This document shows positions 54,196 through 62,912 of a DNA stretch of 64,000 bases, piece by piece. The notes beneath the pieces were generated by a model. That model saw nothing but the letters and a program-made list of their open reading frames with translations, searched no databases and was not told the DNA's origin. The stretch lies in contig NZ_CP032134.1 of the NCBI RefSeq assembly GCF_002165375.2, positions 2,418,001-2,482,000 on the forward strand, written 5' to 3'. A program made the position numbers and the translations under genes. The first letter of the stretch is position 1; each line of letters opens with the position of its first letter. This stretch comes from Acinetobacter chinensis (GTDB taxonomy: Bacteria; Pseudomonadota; Gammaproteobacteria; Pseudomonadales; Moraxellaceae).

Positions 54196-54612
54196 CTAGA
54201 AACTGAATGTCCAGAACAGTCGGATCACCTGCCCCCGATCGTATGGAAAAGCTGAAATGTATTCATAACCCACCCTGTTGGAGCGATTTAATTTAAATTC
54301 CATACCATAACCAAAAGAGACATAGAAATCCTGTAAACCGATCTGATCCATACCGCCATCCAGCAGTTTCCCCTTTACTGCATCTGTCTGATAAGCCGTA
54401 TAGTTATAAATCCGAACCAGATCATTTTCAAAAAACTGATTATTCAGTAAAGCATAGTCCTGATTTTCTTCTTCAGTTTGCTGAGCAAGCTGCTTTTGTT
54501 CTTCTTCATGAATATCAATCATCTCAGAGTCCATTTCGACATCTTTAATGTCTGCATTTTCAGCAAAAGCACAACTGGACTGAAACAGTAAAAATAAAAG
54601 AATATTACGCAT
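54196..54612 (-). CDS. exported protein with outer-membrane-like C-terminus
   Basis: 138 residues from the ATG at 54612 (MRNILLF). Signal peptide ending AFA, then a very acidic segment (about 20-55; EEEQKQLAQQTEEE) and a C-terminal beta-rich part (VSFGYGMEFKLNR, VIRLFWTFSF) ending in Phe, the outer-membrane-barrel recognition residue. Too short for a full barrel by itself. No family recognised. Confidence 0.65.
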   Translation of the reverse strand: MRNILLFLLFQSSCAFAENADIKDVEMDSEMIDIHEEEQKQLAQQTEEENQDYALLNNQFFENDLVRIYNYTAYQTDAVKGKLLDGGMDQIGLQDFYVSFGYGMEFKLNRSNRVGYEYISAFPYDRGQVIRLFWTFSF

Positions 54613-54708
54613 TAAACTGACCATATAAATAAATCATGACCACTCATATCTCTGTATGTTCTGAACCGCTTTATATCTGCTACTTTTAACACACCCAGTC
54701 AGGACAGA

Positions 54709-54737
54709 GAAGTAAAATGTGAACAGCATTTATTTTA
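54709..54737. repeat. decayed copy of GAAGTAAAATG hairpin element
   Basis: GAAGTAAAATGTGAACAGCATTT shares the left arm and loop side of the perfect element at 8917-8946, but the right arm is degraded (ATTTTATT instead of TACTTCC). Confidence 0.45.
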
Positions 54738-54847
54738 TTGTTCTATCAATAAAATATCTGATCAAACATGTTTATCCTTGCGCTTAAACTTTCACTTATA
54801 CGACCAGACCTGTTAATGTCTCAGATAAAATTTAAGAGTGTTTTTTC

Positions 54848-55609
54848 ATGCAGATTAAAGATCAGATTGTTTTAATTACGGGCGGTGCAAGAGGGCTTGG
54901 ACTGGCTATAAGCAAGGCTTTATTACGTGAAAAAGCTCGCATCGTTGTCAATTACTTAAGCAGCGAACAGTCAGCAAAACAGCTTGAGCAGGAATATCCT
55001 GAACAGGTTTTCTGTGTTCAGGCAGATGTGACCAATGCTGATCAGATCAAAGCCCTGTTCCTAGCAGCTAAACAGCATTTCGGCAGTCCGATCAATGCTG
55101 TTGTAAACAATGCCCTGGTACACTTTGAATTTAATGGTGATGCCCGCCCCGATCTTATATCGCTTACAGCTGAACATTTACAAAGTCAGTTTAACGGTGC
55201 TGTACAGGCTGCCCTGAATACCACTCAGGCAGCACTGGAAGGTATGAAAAAACAACAGTTTGGCAGAATCATCAATATCGGTACTAATCTGGTTCAGAAC
55301 CCTGTTGTTCCTTATCATGACTATACTGCCGCAAAAGCAGCACTGCTGGCATTTACCCGAACATCGGCGCATGAACTTGGACAGTATGGCATCAATGTCA
55401 ATATGCTCTCAGGTGGACTGCTGCAGACAACCGATGCCAGCAAAGCAACGCCTGATGCTGTCTTTGATTTAATTGCAGCATCCACACCTTTACGCAGGGT
55501 GACAACGCCTGAAGAATTTGCGGATGCAGTCCTGATGTTTTTATCACCTTTTTCACGTGCTGTAACAGGTCAGAATCTGATTGTTGATGGCGGGCTGGTC
55601 AAGGGCTGA
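54848..55609 (+). CDS. SDR family oxidoreductase (FabG-like)
   Basis: Short-chain dehydrogenase of 253 residues, NAD(P)-dependent. Cofactor loop TGGARGLG near the N-terminus; active-site YTAAK present. Two positions differ from the classical family: the NNAG motif reads NNAL, and the catalytic-Ser region IGS reads IGT (NIGTNLVQN). Thr may replace Ser, so activity is likely but not certain. The C-terminal GQNLIVDGGLVKG is standard. Substrate unknown; monocistronic. Confidence 0.9.
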   Translation: MQIKDQIVLITGGARGLGLAISKALLREKARIVVNYLSSEQSAKQLEQEYPEQVFCVQADVTNADQIKALFLAAKQHFGSPINAVVNNALVHFEFNGDARPDLISLTAEHLQSQFNGAVQAALNTTQAALEGMKKQQFGRIINIGTNLVQNPVVPYHDYTAAKAALLAFTRTSAHELGQYGINVNMLSGGLLQTTDASKATPDAVFDLIAASTPLRRVTTPEEFADAVLMFLSPFSRAVTGQNLIVDGGLVKG

Positions 55610-55678
55610 TCAGACCCGATCAACGGTTTCTCAACCAGATATTTTTTAAGCGGTCAGATCCTGTATCTTCAGTTATAG

Positions 55679-55708
55679 GTACCCAGTTTTTTATACAATA
55701 CTGGGTAC
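55679..55708. promoter_or_regulatory. perfect 9-bp inverted repeat upstream of lipoprotein gene
   Basis: GTACCCAGT - 12 nt - ACTGGGTAC, lying between the SDR stop and the lipoprotein ATG. No T tract follows (ATCTGCC), so it is either an operator, an mRNA leader hairpin or a weak terminator of the SDR gene. Confidence 0.45.
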
Positions 55709-55737
55709 ATCTGCCTATTTCTGCCCTGCCCCTCCAC

Positions 55738-56067
55738 ATGAAATCTCTCACCGTCATCTGTCTATATCTATTTCTGACTGCCTGCTCCCTCAGTGCATCC
55801 AAAGACCTGAAACATGCTGAAAAACTGCTGACGCAGTTCCAGTGTAACAATATCGAAAGTTCAGATATGTCTCATACTTCGATCACCAGCTACCATGAGC
55901 ACTTACTTGCAGTGACCCGTCAGAAAGTTGAAGTTTATGTGGAAAGTTATAAAAATGGCGAAAAGCTGTTTGATATGCCTTTGAGTGAAATCGTACAGCA
56001 GCAGTACGCTGTTTACCGCTCTGCCTGTCAGAGTCTTGGCGGAATTACAGTCACAGCCGATCAATAA
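55738..56067 (+). CDS. small lipoprotein, unknown function
   Basis: 109 residues with a short signal peptide and lipobox LTAC (Cys16), then a helical polar region with two further cysteines (FQCNN and RSACQS), which could form a disulfide in the periplasm. No family recognised. Convergent with the acyltransferase gene. Confidence 0.72.
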   Translation: MKSLTVICLYLFLTACSLSASKDLKHAEKLLTQFQCNNIESSDMSHTSITSYHEHLLAVTRQKVEVYVESYKNGEKLFDMPLSEIVQQQYAVYRSACQSLGGITVTADQ

Positions 56068-56165
56068 AACAGATACAGCCTGTAGATCTGGAAATAAAAA
56101 AGCAGAATATCGATATATTCTGCTTCAGTATTTCATTGTGACGCAAAAATCATTATCCGTCAGTC

Positions 56166-56762
56166 TTATGCATCCTTTTCATCAGAATGATAACGACGGT
56201 CCACACTGAACAACTCTGGATATTTAGGATTGATTCCTGCATAAAAGTCCATAATTTCAGCCATATCCTGCTCGTAATTCCCTGTAGGATAGACAATTTT
56301 TCCAATACCTGTCGTCTTTTTCGCATAGTCCATGTATGCAAGAGCAATCGGCACCCCAGCATTTATTGCGACATGATAAAAACCGGTTTTCCATTGTTCC
56401 TGTTTTGAACGTGTACCTTCAGGGGTTACCAGCATGACCAGTTTCTGATGTGTCTTAAACAGATCACTCATCAGATCCACCATACTTGGACGAGGCTCAC
56501 CTTCTTTTTTAGGACGCCGGTCAATGCCAATACCACCCATAGCTCGTACAAATGGACCAAATGGCAGCTTCATATAACTGTCTTTAATCGTGATCCGCAC
56601 ATTGACACCTAATGCCTTCAGAGCAAGCCTGGCATACAGTGCATCCCAGTTACTGGTATGTGGTGCTGCAATCATGACACACTGATCCAGAGTCAGATCC
56701 CAATGATTATCTATTTTCCAGCCCATCAGCCCCAGACTTTGTTCTGCCATTTTTTCGAACAT
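56166..56762 (-). CDS. PlsC-type lysophospholipid acyltransferase
   Basis: 198 residues from the ATG at 56762; a GTG at 56810 would add 16. Catalytic HX4D is PHTSNWD, the acceptor/glycerol-phosphate motif region is GGIGIDRRP and the third motif VTPEGTRS is present. This compact form lacks clear membrane helices and resembles the 1-acylglycerol-3-phosphate acyltransferase-like group; the exact acceptor is not known. Confidence 0.88.
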   Translation of the reverse strand: MFEKMAEQSLGLMGWKIDNHWDLTLDQCVMIAAPHTSNWDALYARLALKALGVNVRITIKDSYMKLPFGPFVRAMGGIGIDRRPKKEGEPRPSMVDLMSDLFKTHQKLVMLVTPEGTRSKQEQWKTGFYHVAINAGVPIALAYMDYAKKTTGIGKIVYPTGNYEQDMAEIMDFYAGINPKYPELFSVDRRYHSDEKDA

Positions 56763-56810
56763 GGTATATTTCGCAATATAAAATTTGTGCGAATTGTACC
56801 AATGACGCAC

Positions 56811-57235
56811 AGATTAAACAGTCATAAGTGCAGATAAAATATACAATTAATATATAAATGTATAAGAAATTATTTCAGCTTTTTAAACATCATACAGACT
56901 GAAAAACACTTAATTTTCATATTGTAATTATTTACATGCTAAAAATTTCACACACTTCTTATTTTCAATAAAAATTATCAGATCAGCCTTAAATGCTCGC
57001 CGTCAGAAATTTCCAGACCATCTGATCTTATTTCCTTTCCAGATATTCAATTTCCTAAAATTTACTGATGTCTTTTATGGTCTATTTTGCCAGTAATACA
57101 GACTTCAATCAGAGCCATGCTCTAAATTACACGCCGCTCTGTCCCACAAGTTTTAACAATACTCTGACAAGCACCAGGCACTATGTTATGTTTTAATTTC
57201 TGATGAATAAAACAACGCTTTTCCAGGATAATCCA
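56811..57235. other. AT-rich intergenic region
   Basis: About 425 bp between the divergent acyltransferase and NlpE-like genes. It holds their promoters. I see no clear palindrome, terminator or RNA gene. Confidence 0.5.
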
Positions 57236-57730
57236 ATGAAAAAAACATGCATTGCTCTCGCACTTGGTCTGGTTACAACATTCAGTCTTACAGGCTGTAA
57301 TAAACCTAAAACTGAAGAATCAGCAGCTCCCTCGACTGTAGAGTCTTCCACTCCTGCCACTGAAAATCCAGCATCGTCAAGCCAGCTTCCTGTTGCTGAC
57401 AGCGCTGAAACATCACTGGACTGGGCAGGTGAATACAAAGGCGTTTTCCCATGTGCTGACTGCTCAGGCATTGAAACTGAACTTGAACTTAAATCAGATA
57501 AAACCTATGAACTGACTGAAGAATACCAGGGTAAAGGTACAGGCAATGAATTTAAGGTCAAAGGTACTTTCAGTTTTGATCAGGACAATCCATCCATCAT
57601 TACCCTGGATAAAGCAGCAGAAAACAGAAAGTTCTTTGTCGGTGAAAACTTTGTTGAAGCCCGTGATAAAGAGACAGGAGAAGCACTGGAAACAAAACTG
57701 AACTACAAGCTGCAGAAAGAGTTGCACTGA
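57236..57730 (+). CDS. NlpE-like outer-membrane lipoprotein
   Basis: 164 residues: signal peptide with lipobox LTGC (about residue 21), a Ser/Thr/Pro/Glu-rich linker (about 25-60) and an NlpE N-terminal-like domain with the typical FPCADCSGIETELEL (CxxC) followed by TYELTEEY. NlpE in enterobacteria senses surface contact and copper and signals to Cpx; the C-terminal OB domain is absent here. Start ATG 57236 has AGGA 8 bp upstream. Confidence 0.88.
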   Translation: MKKTCIALALGLVTTFSLTGCNKPKTEESAAPSTVESSTPATENPASSSQLPVADSAETSLDWAGEYKGVFPCADCSGIETELELKSDKTYELTEEYQGKGTGNEFKVKGTFSFDQDNPSIITLDKAAENRKFFVGENFVEARDKETGEALETKLNYKLQKELH

Positions 57731-57824
57731 CATTCAGTTTTTTCAGCTTTAAGCGAACAAAATACTGTATCCATTATTCTGAAATAATTCACAGCTCGCC
57801 GTTCACAGGCTTTAATTTCTCCAT

Positions 57825-57854
57825 AAAAAAACCCAGCTTTCGCTGGGTTTTTTT
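57825..57854. terminator. bidirectional terminator between nlpE-like gene and aceA
   Basis: AAAAACCCAGC - TTTC - GCTGGGTTTTTT; perfect stem with A and T runs on the two sides, between convergent genes. Confidence 0.93.
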
Positions 57855-57870
57855 GAATCACTCGGGAGGA

Positions 57871-59472
57871 TTAACCACCGAACTGGTTCATTGTGTTTTT
57901 AGCATCATCGTGCGCTTTAAGAGCGTTGTCACCAGAGAAGATTTCTTTGTGATCATCACCGATGTCAGAACCAGCCATTGCCTGGTGTTTAACACAAGCA
58001 ATACCACCACGGATTTCTTTACGCTGTACACCAGCAACATAAGCCAGCATACCTTCAGAACCGAAGTAACCTTGAGCAAGCTCGTGAGTAGACAGAGCAG
58101 CTGTGTGGTAAGTCGGAAGAGTGATCAGGTGATGGAACACACCTGCTTCACGAGAAGCATCTGCCTGGAATGTACGAACTTTTTCATCAGCATCAGCAGC
58201 TAATTCAGTTGCATCGTACTCAGCGCTCATTAATTTAGCACGGTCGTAAGCAGAAACGTCTTTACCTTCAGCAACCCAACGGTCGTATGCTTGCTGACGG
58301 AAGTTTAAAGTCCAGTTGAACGATGGAGAGTTGTTATAAACAAGTTTCGCATTTGGAACTGTTTCTTTAACACGGTTAACCATGTGAGCGATTTCTTCAA
58401 CGTTTGGAGTCGCAGTTTCGATCCAAAGAAGATCAGCACCGTTCTGTAAGCTAGACACACAGTCAAGTACAACGCGGTCAATCTGAGTGCCTTCACGGAA
58501 CTGATACAGACCAGAAGCTAAACGCTTAGGACGGTGTAATTTACCGTTACGTTTAATCAGGATTTCATCTTCCTGAGCTTCAGCGATGTCGATTTCAACT
58601 GTGTCTAAGTAGCTGATGTACTGAGAAGCGATGTCGCCAGCTTCTTTAACCACTGGGATTTTCTGAGTCAAGTCAGCGCCTTCAGAGTCAGTACGCGCAA
58701 CGATGATACCGTCGTCAAGACCCATTTCTAAGAATGCATAACGTAATGCATGGATTTTAGCGATGAAGTCTTCGTGTGGAACTGTTACTTTACCAGCCTG
58801 GTGACCACACTGTTTAGCGTCAGAAACCTGGTTTTCGATCTGCAGTGCACAAGCACCAGCTTCGATCATTTTACGAGCAAGTAAGTAAGTCGCTTCTTCG
58901 TTACCGAAACCAGCGTCGATGTCCGCAATAATTGGCACAACGTGAGTCTGGAAACCGTCGATCTGAGCAGTGATTTCAGCAGCTTTAGCAGTATCACCAG
59001 CTTCCTGTGCTTTTTTAAGCGCACGGAACAGATCGTTTAATTCTTTCGCATCAGCCTGGCGAAGGAAAGTATAGATTTCTTCGATTAACGCAGGAACTGA
59101 AGTTTTTTCGTGCATTGACTGGTCAGGAAGTGGACCAAATTCTGAACGAAGTGCAGCAACCATCCAACCAGAAAGGTAGATATAACGACGTTCAGTAGTA
59201 CCGAAGTATTTTTTGTTCGCAATCATTTTCTGTTGCGCGATGAAACCGTGCCAGCAACCTAATGACTGAGTATATTTGCTTGAGTCTGCATCATAAGCAG
59301 CCATATCACGACGCATAATCGCAGCTGTATATTTAGCAATGTCTAAACCAGTTTTGAAACGGTTTTGCATTTGCATACGCGCAGCATCTTCTGGGCTGAT
59401 ATCGCGCCAGGTGCTTCCGAATTTTGCTTTTAATTCACGGATTGCATCAATCGCTGTTAAGTATGTAGACAT
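57871..59472 (-). CDS. aceA: isocitrate lyase
   Basis: Glyoxylate-shunt enzyme cleaving isocitrate to succinate and glyoxylate; 533 residues, the long type found in Acinetobacter and Pseudomonas. The active-site signature is KQCGHQAGK, and the segments ADIDAGFGNEEATY and WIETATPNVEEI are family typical. AGGAA lies 7 bp before the ATG. No malate synthase is adjacent. Divergent from a LysR gene across a long spacer. Confidence 0.97.
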   Translation of the reverse strand: MSTYLTAIDAIRELKAKFGSTWRDISPEDAARMQMQNRFKTGLDIAKYTAAIMRRDMAAYDADSSKYTQSLGCWHGFIAQQKMIANKKYFGTTERRYIYLSGWMVAALRSEFGPLPDQSMHEKTSVPALIEEIYTFLRQADAKELNDLFRALKKAQEAGDTAKAAEITAQIDGFQTHVVPIIADIDAGFGNEEATYLLARKMIEAGACALQIENQVSDAKQCGHQAGKVTVPHEDFIAKIHALRYAFLEMGLDDGIIVARTDSEGADLTQKIPVVKEAGDIASQYISYLDTVEIDIAEAQEDEILIKRNGKLHRPKRLASGLYQFREGTQIDRVVLDCVSSLQNGADLLWIETATPNVEEIAHMVNRVKETVPNAKLVYNNSPSFNWTLNFRQQAYDRWVAEGKDVSAYDRAKLMSAEYDATELAADADEKVRTFQADASREAGVFHHLITLPTYHTAALSTHELAQGYFGSEGMLAYVAGVQRKEIRGGIACVKHQAMAGSDIGDDHKEIFSGDNALKAHDDAKNTMNQFGG

Positions 59473-60110
59473 GATATGTTCCTGTATATAATATTTAGGA
59501 TTTCATCAATTAAAGTGCTAAACCTGCTCGGAATAAATTGTTCAGATTTAATACACTTCGCTGTTATGGACTTAGCTTAGTTTGAGTCAAATAATTAATC
59601 CAATATTCTGCGTTAATTCCCAGTATTTATTTAAAAAATACATAGATCAAAGTCGTATTATAATATTTATTTACATTTATAAATTACTGTTTAATATGTG
59701 TTTTTTAAATCTTAAACGTGATCATAAAAACAACATATTGCTTAAAAATTAATTATTAGACTTAAGTCGTGCTTTTGTAAAAAAGTGCATTCCCTCTTCA
59801 GATTAAAACTGAAATCAGTTTTTATGTCACACACTACAGTATAATAATCACACAAAAAATAAGTGATGGTGAATGACTGGATACTGAATAAAACCATCTG
59901 AAGGATAAACTCAGTTCCTGCTCAGAAAGCTCAAAAATCCAGTGAAAAAAGTACCTCAGATCATGAATAAGGCAGGCTGCTCAAAAAGGGAAAAGTGATC
60001 TCCATTTCCTGTTACAGACTGCGTTTTAATTCATCTTTTTTTATACACAACCTATATCGCTTATGGCATAATCAAAATAATTTCTTGATTTTATTTTCGG
60101 TATTTATTTT
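59473..60110. promoter_or_regulatory. long divergent region aceA/lysR
   Basis: 638 bp, AT-rich. It contains the aceA promoter on the left and the LysR promoter on the right. A short hairpin AAAACTG-AAAT-CAGTTTTT (about 59805-59823) reads like a weak terminator in the plus direction, so a short transcript may end there. No convincing ORF. Confidence 0.45.
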
Positions 60111-61100
60111 ATGAATCTGGAGCGGGTCGATCTTAATCTATTAATTTATCTTGATGTACTGCTTCGTGAAAAAAATGTAACTCGTGCTGCTGAACAGTTA
60201 GGTGTAACACAGCCTGCCATGAGTAATATTTTGCGTCGTTTACGTAATTTATTTAATGATCCTCTCCTGATCCGCTCTTCTGAAGGAATGACACCGACAG
60301 AACGGGCACTGGAACTGCAACCACGTATCCGTGATGCACTTTCTGATCTTTCCATGATTCTTGAACCTCGTACCGAGTTCCGCCCTTATACATCCAACCG
60401 TGTATTCCGCATTATGACTTCAGACTATGCAGAAGCCACACTGGTTCCGCGTTTAGTCAAAGCACTGCGTTCTGAAGCACCCAATGTCGTACTCGACTTT
60501 TTAACACCAAGTGATGTGTCTTACCGCGACATGGAACAGGGTAAAGTCGATCTTGCGATTAACCGTTTCAATGAAATTCCACAAAGTTTCCATCAGGTGC
60601 TGGTATGGCGTGACAGTTTTTCATGTCTGTTAAACAGTAAACACCCTGCTGCCACCAACCTGAACCTGAAAAGCTACCTGGATGCACAGCATATCTGGGT
60701 ATCAAAAACAGGAATGGGCGTTGGCTTTGGTGTGAATCCTGAAAAACAGGCAGGTTTAGGCTGGATTGATCAAGCTCTTGAGCGTATTGGTCAGAAACGT
60801 AAAATTTCTGTTTTTACCCGACATTACCAGATGCCTGCCCTGTTGGCTTCCAATGTTGATCTGATTGCCACACTTCCATCCCGTATTGCACATTTGCAGG
60901 GTAATAACCAGAGCCTGCTAATCAAAGATCCTCCTTTTTATATTCCAGAATTTGAACTCAAAATGGCATGGTGCCCTTTACTGCATCATCACCCTGCACA
61001 TCGTTGGTTACGTCAGCTTATTCTGTATGTTGCACGTCAGATGATTGAAGAGGAAAACCGTGAATATTTATTGAATAATTCACAATTTTCACATTATTAA
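60111..61100 (+). CDS. LysR-family transcriptional regulator (NodD-like group)
   Basis: 329 residues, somewhat longer than the average LysR. N-terminal winged helix (about 6-65; NVTRAAEQLGVTQPAMSNILRRLR) with the phrase DLNLLIYLDVLLREKNVTRAAE characteristic of the NodD/NahR-type subgroup, then the effector domain. Divergent from aceA, which is a possible but unproven target. A strong terminator follows. Confidence 0.93.
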   Translation: MNLERVDLNLLIYLDVLLREKNVTRAAEQLGVTQPAMSNILRRLRNLFNDPLLIRSSEGMTPTERALELQPRIRDALSDLSMILEPRTEFRPYTSNRVFRIMTSDYAEATLVPRLVKALRSEAPNVVLDFLTPSDVSYRDMEQGKVDLAINRFNEIPQSFHQVLVWRDSFSCLLNSKHPAATNLNLKSYLDAQHIWVSKTGMGVGFGVNPEKQAGLGWIDQALERIGQKRKISVFTRHYQMPALLASNVDLIATLPSRIAHLQGNNQSLLIKDPPFYIPEFELKMAWCPLLHHHPAHRWLRQLILYVARQMIEEENREYLLNNSQFSHY

Positions 61101-61143
61101 GCAAGACGCTTCTTAAATACTGCGTTTTACGCTTATACTGTCA

Positions 61144-61185
61144 GCACCAGAAGGGAATATCTGAATATTACCTTCTGGTGCTTTT
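61144..61185 (+). terminator. rho-independent terminator of lysR
   Basis: GCACCAGAAGG - 16 nt - CCTTCTGGTGC, eleven perfect pairs, then TTTTG, 43 bp after the LysR stop. Confidence 0.85.
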
Positions 61186-61228
61186 GTGTTAAAAATATTC
61201 ATAATAATCAAAATCCACAGGTGGATTC

Positions 61229-62554
61229 GTGAGCCTTTTCCAGAATATCCTCATCATCGCGGTACTGATTGTAGGGGCAGGTTTTTTATCTTTGACAGAA
61301 ATCGCACTTGCAGGTGCGCGTAAAGTCAAACTCAAGATTCTTGCCGAATCAGGCGATGAACGCGCACAGAAAGTCCTCGACTTACAGCAGAACTCTGCTG
61401 ATTTCTTTGCTGCGTCGCAAATTGGCTTAAATGCCGTCGCCATCCTGGGCGGTATTTTAGGTGAGGGGGCATTCCGTCCTTATTTCTTTGAATTTGTTTC
61501 ACGTTTCTATGTTGGCCCCTGGGCTGAAACCATCAGCTTTGCCCTTTCATTCACCTTAGTCACTTCATTATTTATTCTGTTTGCAGACCTCATGCCAAAA
61601 CGCATGGCGATGATTGCACCAGAAAAGATTGCTGTTTCAGTGATCAACCCAATTCAGATTTTCATTGTGGTATGTAAACCACTTGCCTGGTTTATCAATG
61701 CCGTTGCCAATCTGTTGTTCCGTTTATTTAAAGTGAACACCACCCGTGAAGACAATATTACTTTTGATGATATTTCTGCGGTAATGGATGCTGGTGCGCA
61801 AGCAGGCGTATTGCAGAAACAGGAACACCACTTTATTGAAAACGTATTTGAGCTGGAAGAACGTAATGTTCCCTCAAGTATGACCACACGTGAAAATGTT
61901 GTGTTCTTTACACTGAAAGAATCTGAATCAAGTATCCGTCAGAAACTTGCCGAATACCCATATTCCAAGTTTTTAGTCTGCAGTGAAAATATTGATGATG
62001 TGATTGGTTATGTGGATGCCAAAGATATTCTGGTGCGTATTTTAAATAATCAGTCTTTACTACAGTTAAACGAAAATACGATCCGTACAGTACTGACTAT
62101 TCCTGACACACTGACCTTATCAGAAGTACTTGACCGTTTCCGCTCCACCAAAGAGAAATTTGCGGTGGTGATTAATGAATATGCCTTGGTCGTTGGCGTG
62201 ATTACTCTGTCCGACATTATGATTACGGTCATGGGTGACTGGGTAACACCGATTGAAGAAGATCAGCAGATCATTAAACGTGACAACAATTCATGGCTGA
62301 TTGAAGGCAGTACTCCAATTGAAGACGTTAAGCATGCGCTTGAAATTGATGAAATGCCAGATGAGGAAAATTATGAAACCCTTGCCGGCTTTATGATGTT
62401 CCGTTTACGTAAAATTCCGCGCCCAGCAGATGCCGTGATTTATGGCGGCTATAAATTTGAAGTGGTTGATGTCGATCATTTTAAAATAGATCAGCTGCTG
62501 GTGACCCGCTTACTGGAAAAAGCTGAGCATCCAGAAGCTCAGTCCGAAGAATAA
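61229..62554 (+). CDS. CNNM/HlyC-type protein with CBS domains
   Basis: 441 residues: N-terminal DUF21/CNNM membrane domain (about 1-190, three to four helices), two CBS domains (about 215-335) and a C-terminal CorC_HlyC transporter-associated domain (about 350-435; WLIEGSTPIEDV). The family is annotated as hemolysin-like but is linked to magnesium or cobalt transport. GTG start with AGGTGG upstream. Confidence 0.92.
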   Translation: MSLFQNILIIAVLIVGAGFLSLTEIALAGARKVKLKILAESGDERAQKVLDLQQNSADFFAASQIGLNAVAILGGILGEGAFRPYFFEFVSRFYVGPWAETISFALSFTLVTSLFILFADLMPKRMAMIAPEKIAVSVINPIQIFIVVCKPLAWFINAVANLLFRLFKVNTTREDNITFDDISAVMDAGAQAGVLQKQEHHFIENVFELEERNVPSSMTTRENVVFFTLKESESSIRQKLAEYPYSKFLVCSENIDDVIGYVDAKDILVRILNNQSLLQLNENTIRTVLTIPDTLTLSEVLDRFRSTKEKFAVVINEYALVVGVITLSDIMITVMGDWVTPIEEDQQIIKRDNNSWLIEGSTPIEDVKHALEIDEMPDEENYETLAGFMMFRLRKIPRPADAVIYGGYKFEVVDVDHFKIDQLLVTRLLEKAEHPEAQSEE

Positions 62555-62566
62555 ACATACCGATTG

Positions 62567-62595
62567 ATACCCTCATGAACGAGGGTATTTTTTTA
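62567..62595 (+). terminator. rho-independent terminator
   Basis: ATACCCTC - ATGAAC - GAGGGTAT then TTTTTTT, 12 bp after the CNNM gene. Confidence 0.92.
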
Positions 62596-62912
62596 TAAAA
62601 TACCTAAAATCACCATAATTAATCATCAATTTATGAAATATTCATTTGTACAAAGCTCGGCCATCACGATTACAAAAAAACAATAAATCCCGGTAAATTA
62701 ACAGTTTGGAAACAATTCATTCTGATATTTTTATTAGTGCGACCTCAATCACAACAATACAAGCTATTGTTAATTAATTACTATTTTTTAACATAATGTG
62801 CATGCAATTCATATTTATCTGCAATTATTTAATTTCACAAAAAAAAAGCCTAGCATCTGTCATCCAGACACAACAATTAGAACTCTTTTAACCTGTATCA
62901 AAGGATTGAACC
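62596..62912. other. AT-rich leader region of the CitMHS gene
   Basis: About 317 bp with no ORF. It ends with a good ribosome-binding sequence AAAGGA 7 bp before the ATG at 62913. No defined operator is seen. Confidence 0.5.
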
